Origin: JANPCX01 sp046049865
Lineage (GTDB): Bacteria > Pseudomonadota > Gammaproteobacteria > Burkholderiales > Burkholderiaceae_C
DNA: 64,000 nucleotides
NCBI GenBank assembly: GCA_046049865.1
Contig: JBJOQO010000009.1
Span: 5,366-69,365 of the forward strand
Direction of reading: 5' to 3'
Position 1 is the first letter of the stretch. The number at the start of each line of letters is the position of its first letter. This document shows, piece by piece, positions 60,565 to 64,000 of this stretch. Under the pieces are notes generated by a model that saw only the letters and a list, made by a program, of their open reading frames with translations, ran no database searches and was not told the origin of the DNA. A program made the translations under genes and the position numbers.

Positions 60565-60802
60565 GCTCGGCCTGCACGCCCGAGCATCAGCCAAACTCAC
60601 CAAGTTGGCTGGCAGCTTTAAGAGTGAAGTCTTCATGAGCCGCAACGGTCGACGTGTCAACGCCAAAAGCATCATGGGTGTGATGATGCTCGCCGCCGGT
60701 TTGGGCTCTGAGGTGGAGATTGAAGTGGATGGAGAAGACGAAGCCGCCGCTACGCAAGCTTTGGTTCAGCTTTTCGACGACAAGTTTGGCGAGGGGCAGT
60801 AA
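60533..60802 (+). CDS. ptsH: Phosphocarrier protein HPr
   Basis: This 89-residue protein has the active His15 in ITISNKLGLHARASAKL and the regulatory Ser46 region VNAKSIMGVMMLAAG, so it can be phosphorylated at both sites if an HPr kinase is present. It overlaps the IIA gene by 32 bp. Enzyme I, its phosphate donor, is encoded more than 1 kb further on, with a minus-strand gene in between. Confidence 0.95.
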   Translation: MIKTLITISNKLGLHARASAKLTKLAGSFKSEVFMSRNGRRVNAKSIMGVMMLAAGLGSEVEIEVDGEDEAAATQALVQLFDDKFGEGQ

Positions 60803-60830
60803 GTCCCTCGCCTGTGACGCTATCGCGGGC

Positions 60831-61691
60831 TCACTGTCCCAAGAAATGTCTTCGATAGCGGGCAGGCAAGTCTTGCATGCGCATCATCATAGGCAGATCG
60901 GCCGTGTTGAAGTCTGGATCCCAAGCGGGTGCTCCCAAGACCTTGGCTCCGCAGCGCAGATACCCCTTGATCAGAGCGGGCACTTCAACAGGCAAGTCTT
61001 GCCGCAATTCTTCTACCGGCAGCGCCAAACGCGGGTGAACCTGCCATTCGATGGGCGCCAAGTGGGTTTCACGCAGCTGCCTCCATAGGCTCGCAGCCAT
61101 GTGGCCGCCGTCGCGCATGCTCACGCTGGCACATCCCACCATGGTGTCCAGGTCATTGCGCACCATGAATTCTGTGAGTGCGCCCCACAGCGCCATGATG
61201 GCACCGCCGCTGCGCCACTGCGGGTGCACACAGGAGCGACCCAGCTCCACCATGCGGCCTCTTAAGGGGCGCAATCGGGTGAGGTCAAACTCAGTGTCGC
61301 TGTACAGCCCGCCAGCGCGTTTGGCAGCCTCTGGCGTCAAGACGCGGTAGGTTCCAATCACTTCATCGCTGTTGTCGTCGTCCATCACGGCACGCACCAA
61401 CAGGTGTTCGCAGTAAGCGTCAAACATGTCGGCGTCGTGACCGTCCGGCGTGCCCGAAGGCACGGTCAACCGCGCGCCCATCTCCTCAACGAACACCAAA
61501 TGACGCAGCTGCTGCGCCTGCCTTATCTCGTCTTGATCGCGCGCCCAAACCACGTCATAGCGAACCTCGCCGCGCTGGTGGGCCAACGCGGTGCGCTCAT
61601 CGAAGTGGGGCCGTCGATGAAGTGACCTCCGAGGTATAGCGGGGGTTAACAGATCAGACAATGGCAGCGTTGGCAAGGGGATCTCCCGCAT
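60831..61691 (-). CDS. GNAT-type N-acyltransferase (OlsB-like)
   Basis: This protein of about 286 residues has the OlsB/Acetyltransf_5 pattern: LRHLVFVEEMGARL, DYC-like DAYCEHLLVRA, then VELGRSCVHPQWRSGGAI and MVGCASVSMRDGG. Relatives acylate ornithine for ornithine lipids or make related N-acyl compounds; no OlsA partner is visible. The ATG at 61691 is preferred over 61799. It is inverted between ptsH and ptsI. Confidence 0.72.
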   Translation of the reverse strand: MREIPLPTLPLSDLLTPAIPRRSLHRRPHFDERTALAHQRGEVRYDVVWARDQDEIRQAQQLRHLVFVEEMGARLTVPSGTPDGHDADMFDAYCEHLLVRAVMDDDNSDEVIGTYRVLTPEAAKRAGGLYSDTEFDLTRLRPLRGRMVELGRSCVHPQWRSGGAIMALWGALTEFMVRNDLDTMVGCASVSMRDGGHMAASLWRQLRETHLAPIEWQVHPRLALPVEELRQDLPVEVPALIKGYLRCGAKVLGAPAWDPDFNTADLPMMMRMQDLPARYRRHFLGQ

Positions 61692-61863
61692 AGTTTTCTC
61701 CGTCAAGGTGCAGCCATGGTGCCGTCCTCGCATGACTTCACTGTGACGGGTGTATGACGCGACAGTGACAGTGATGACCCGGCAGCTGTCGCCGGCCAAG
61801 ATCGACGCCGCTCTGGCTGTGCAGGAAACGGGTGCTTTTCGCCAGCGCTGATACGATCCCGCT

Positions 61864-63675
61864 ATGAGTATTCAAGTGTTCGGTGTACCTGTCTCTCGTG
61901 GTGTGGCCATAGGCCGCGCGGTTCTGATTTCGTCCAGTCGTGTTGACGTGGCGCACTACTTCATCGAACCGGGTGCAGTGGGGACCGAGATTGACCGGCT
62001 CAGAGCCGCCCGCGACGAGGTCGCCAATGAACTCGGCAGCTTGCAGCGCGAGTTGCCGGCCGAAGCCCCCGCTGAGTTGTCCGCCTTACTCGATGTGCAC
62101 CTGATGCTGTTGCACGACGAAACCCTGATTCAGGCCACCAAACAGTGGATACAAGAGCGCCACTACAACGCCGAATGGGCGCTGTCGGCTCAGTTGGAGG
62201 TGCTGGCCCGTCAATTCGACGAAATGGAAGACGACTATTTGCGCGAGCGCAAAGCAGATTTGGAGCAGGTCGTTGAACGTTTGTTGCGGGCGTTGGACGA
62301 AAATGCGGCGACGTCGCCCGTGGCCGGCGCCATTACTGGCATCTCAGGGCCCCCCGGTGCTCGCGACTTCGCCGGAGAAGACCCTTTGGTGCTGGTCGCC
62401 AACGATGTAGCCCCGGCTGACATGCTGCAATTCAAGCGCAGTGTGTTCACGGGTTTTGTGACCGATGTGGGAGGCAAAACATCGCATACCGCCATCGTCG
62501 CCCGAAGCCTGGACATTCCCGCCGTGGTGGGGGCGCGTGAGGCAAGCCGCATTGTTCGGCAAGACGATTGGCTCATCATCGACGGCGACTTGGGCGTCGT
62601 CATCGTCAACCCCTCGGCCATCATCCTAGAGGAGTACCGCTTTCGCCAGCGTCAAAGCGAATTGGAGCGTGCTCGTTTGGCTCGCTTGCGCTTCACGCCA
62701 GCGGTCACCTTGGACGGCGAACGCGTGGAGTTGTTGGCCAACATTGAACTGCCGGGCGACGCGTCTGCGGCGCTGGACGCCGGAGCTGTGGGCGTCGGGC
62801 TCTTCCGTAGCGAATTCTTGTTCATGAACCGTGACGGCGAGCTACCGGGTGAGGATGAGCAGTTCGAGGCCTACAAATCTGTCGTAGAAGCCATGCAGGG
62901 TTTGCCGGTCACCATTCGCACCGTCGATATTGGGGCGGACAAACCATTGGACCGCATGACGGTCAACGAGTTACGCCACGAACACGTCCTCAATCCAGCG
63001 CTGGGGCTGCGGGCCATACGTTGGAGTCTGTCAGAGCCCGCCATGTTTCGCCAGCAATTGCGCGCCATTTTCCGCGCCAGCGCCTTTGGTAAGGTCAAGG
63101 TTCTCGTGCCCATGGTGTCCCATCTCAGCGAGGCCCTGCAAACAATGGAGGCGGTTGCGCGGGTCAAACAACAGCTCACAGACAGCGGCAAGGCCTATAC
63201 CAACGTCCTCATTGGCGCGATGGTCGAGATCCCTGCCGCAGCCTTGATGCTCCCGAGTCTTCTCAAAGTATTCGATTTTGTGTCCATCGGCACCAACGAC
63301 CTCATTCAATACACCTTGGCGATTGATCGTGCGGACGAAACAGTCGCGCACCTCTACAACCCATGGCATCCGGCAGTACTGCAGCTGATTGCGCGAACGA
63401 TTGCGACGGCCAATGCCGCGGGCAAGGAAGTCAGCGTTTGCGGAGAAATGGCTGGCGACGTTGACTTCACGGATGTCTTGCTTGGCATGGGGCTGCGGAG
63501 CTTTTCCATGCATCCATCGCAAATCAGCGCCGTCAAGCAGCGCGTTCTGCGTTCTGACGCCAAGCGATGGCAGTCGCAGTTGGAGCGAGTGCTACATGAC
63601 GACGATCCCAAAGCTGCCTGCCTGCAGGCCCAGCACGAGATTGCCCAAGCGCCCAACGACCGCCGAGCCGTCTGA
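61864..63675 (+). CDS. ptsI: PTS enzyme I (phosphoenolpyruvate-protein phosphotransferase)
   Basis: This 603-residue enzyme takes phosphate from PEP and passes it to HPr. The phospho-His lies in GGKTSHTAIVARSLDIPAVV (about residue 205), and the PEP-binding domain has TVDIGADKPLDR, GTNDLIQYTLAIDRAD and the Cys of VCGEMAGD. Length and domains are standard. It has its own upstream region, divergent from the acyltransferase gene, so it may be expressed separately from ptsH. Confidence 0.96.
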   Translation: MSIQVFGVPVSRGVAIGRAVLISSSRVDVAHYFIEPGAVGTEIDRLRAARDEVANELGSLQRELPAEAPAELSALLDVHLMLLHDETLIQATKQWIQERHYNAEWALSAQLEVLARQFDEMEDDYLRERKADLEQVVERLLRALDENAATSPVAGAITGISGPPGARDFAGEDPLVLVANDVAPADMLQFKRSVFTGFVTDVGGKTSHTAIVARSLDIPAVVGAREASRIVRQDDWLIIDGDLGVVIVNPSAIILEEYRFRQRQSELERARLARLRFTPAVTLDGERVELLANIELPGDASAALDAGAVGVGLFRSEFLFMNRDGELPGEDEQFEAYKSVVEAMQGLPVTIRTVDIGADKPLDRMTVNELRHEHVLNPALGLRAIRWSLSEPAMFRQQLRAIFRASAFGKVKVLVPMVSHLSEALQTMEAVARVKQQLTDSGKAYTNVLIGAMVEIPAAALMLPSLLKVFDFVSIGTNDLIQYTLAIDRADETVAHLYNPWHPAVLQLIARTIATANAAGKEVSVCGEMAGDVDFTDVLLGMGLRSFSMHPSQISAVKQRVLRSDAKRWQSQLERVLHDDDPKAACLQAQHEIAQAPNDRRAV

Positions 63676-63693
63676 GGTTCAGACCCCGCGCAC

Positions 63694-63723
63694 TTGAAAT
63701 CTCCGTCAAAAACGTGCTACAGT
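63694..63723 (+). promoter_or_regulatory. Putative upstream rRNA promoter
   Basis: TTGAAA and TACAGT with 18 bp between them, 112 bp upstream of the stronger rRNA promoter. Tandem promoters are common for rrn operons; this one has a weaker -10. Confidence 0.4.
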
Positions 63724-63805
63724 CGCTGTCTTCGCTCAGAGGTGCTGGTGACGCAAGTCGGTGGCAGTTTGTGAGTCGAGGGTGGTAAAAAAACTGTGGA
63801 TGAAG

Positions 63806-63835
63806 TTGACGGCGTTTTAAAAAGCATGTCATAAT
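63806..63835 (+). promoter_or_regulatory. Main rRNA operon promoter
   Basis: TTGACG (63806-63811) and CATAAT (63830-63835) separated by 18 bp, five of six matches each. An A/T-rich stretch upstream (GTAAAAAAACTG) resembles an UP element. It is the best promoter-like sequence in the last 330 bp and faces the rRNA leader. Confidence 0.8.
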
Positions 63836-64000
63836 CACAGGCTCCGCTGAAAGCAGCTGGCGACAAGAAGTAGAAGGGTTTAAAGCCTTGATATTTTTGG
63901 TGCTGGTGAGTTTGATGCGTTGAGCGATGTTCTTTAAAAACTAACAGCCGATAAGCGTGGGCGTTTGAAGGCGAGTGCTGAATGAGTGGAGTTTGCCTGC
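63836..64000 (+). other. rRNA operon leader with boxA antiterminator (16S lies outside)
   Basis: The transcribed leader contains TGTTCTTTAAAAA at 63928-63940, matching the Nus-dependent rRNA antitermination boxA. No protein gene is present and the 16S rRNA start is not reached before the window ends. The gap from ptsI (63676) to the edge therefore holds only promoter and leader sequence. Confidence 0.8.

Overview
The window is chromosomal DNA of a betaproteobacterium of the order Burkholderiales, most likely a member of the Comamonadaceae. The support is the high GC content, the dat–DUF493–lipB–lipA block, a regulatory PTS made of a mannose-type IIA, HPr and enzyme I, many family-typical DUF genes (DUF3108, DUF1840, DUF4197, DUF3833, DUF1365), and the overall style of the core genes. 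The right edge runs into an rRNA operon leader, so 16S rRNA should begin just outside the window. Assignment below family level is not attempted.

Layout. 0.2-2.3 kb: corA, a degenerate repeat and a PEP-CTERM-type surface protein. 2.4-13.2 kb: a tight minus-strand run of lipid-modification genes (FAD oxidoreductase, DUF1365, cyclopropane/furan fatty-acid-type methyltransferase, chalcone isomerase-like, MFS, DUF3833, SDR, NTF2-like, renalase-like). It is divergent from a CarH/LitR-type MerR regulator that carries the B12-binding signature, followed by a diiron ferritin-like gene. 13.2-24.2 kb: GST, rhombosortase, glnE, yhdP, nitrilase-like amidase and lysS. 24.2-31.2 kb: housekeeping genes with an IS5-type MITE inserted at the stop codon of a DUF3429 gene. 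31.3-35.2 kb: an accessory patch with a PD-(D/E)XK-like orphan, and an ATPase plus Toprim-like pair chained by ATGA overlaps to ruvB. 35.3-40.1 kb: a putative copper uptake cluster (DUF2946, TonB receptor, PepSY protein, PCuAC). 40.2-43.4 kb: a two-component system chained to ruvA. 43.5-48.3 kb: a second full copy of a 238-bp foldback repeat, then phoH, ybeY, a hydrolase, a second corA and hemB. 48.4-50.1 kb: a structured RNA candidate, hemJ and vanZ. 50.3-55.8 kb: ferredoxin, hydrolase, D,D-carboxypeptidase, dat, lipB and lipA. 55.8-63.7 kb: zinc-ribbon protein, TlpA-like thioredoxin, DUF4197, a pseudo-histidine kinase, a lipoprotein and the PTS genes, with an acyltransferase gene inverted between ptsH and ptsI.

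The most interesting items are: (1) the probable B12/light-controlled fatty-acid modification regulon; (2) the ATPase-Toprim pair, a candidate defence or repair module translationally chained to ruvB, with ruvA about 7 kb away and chained to a two-component system; (3) a 238-bp foldback element whose two full copies differ by compensatory changes in stems and terminal repeats; (4) a four-hairpin RNA candidate between hemB and hemJ; (5) a histidine-kinase-like protein that appears to lack both phosphorylation sites. All function calls come from reading the sequence; no database search was run.
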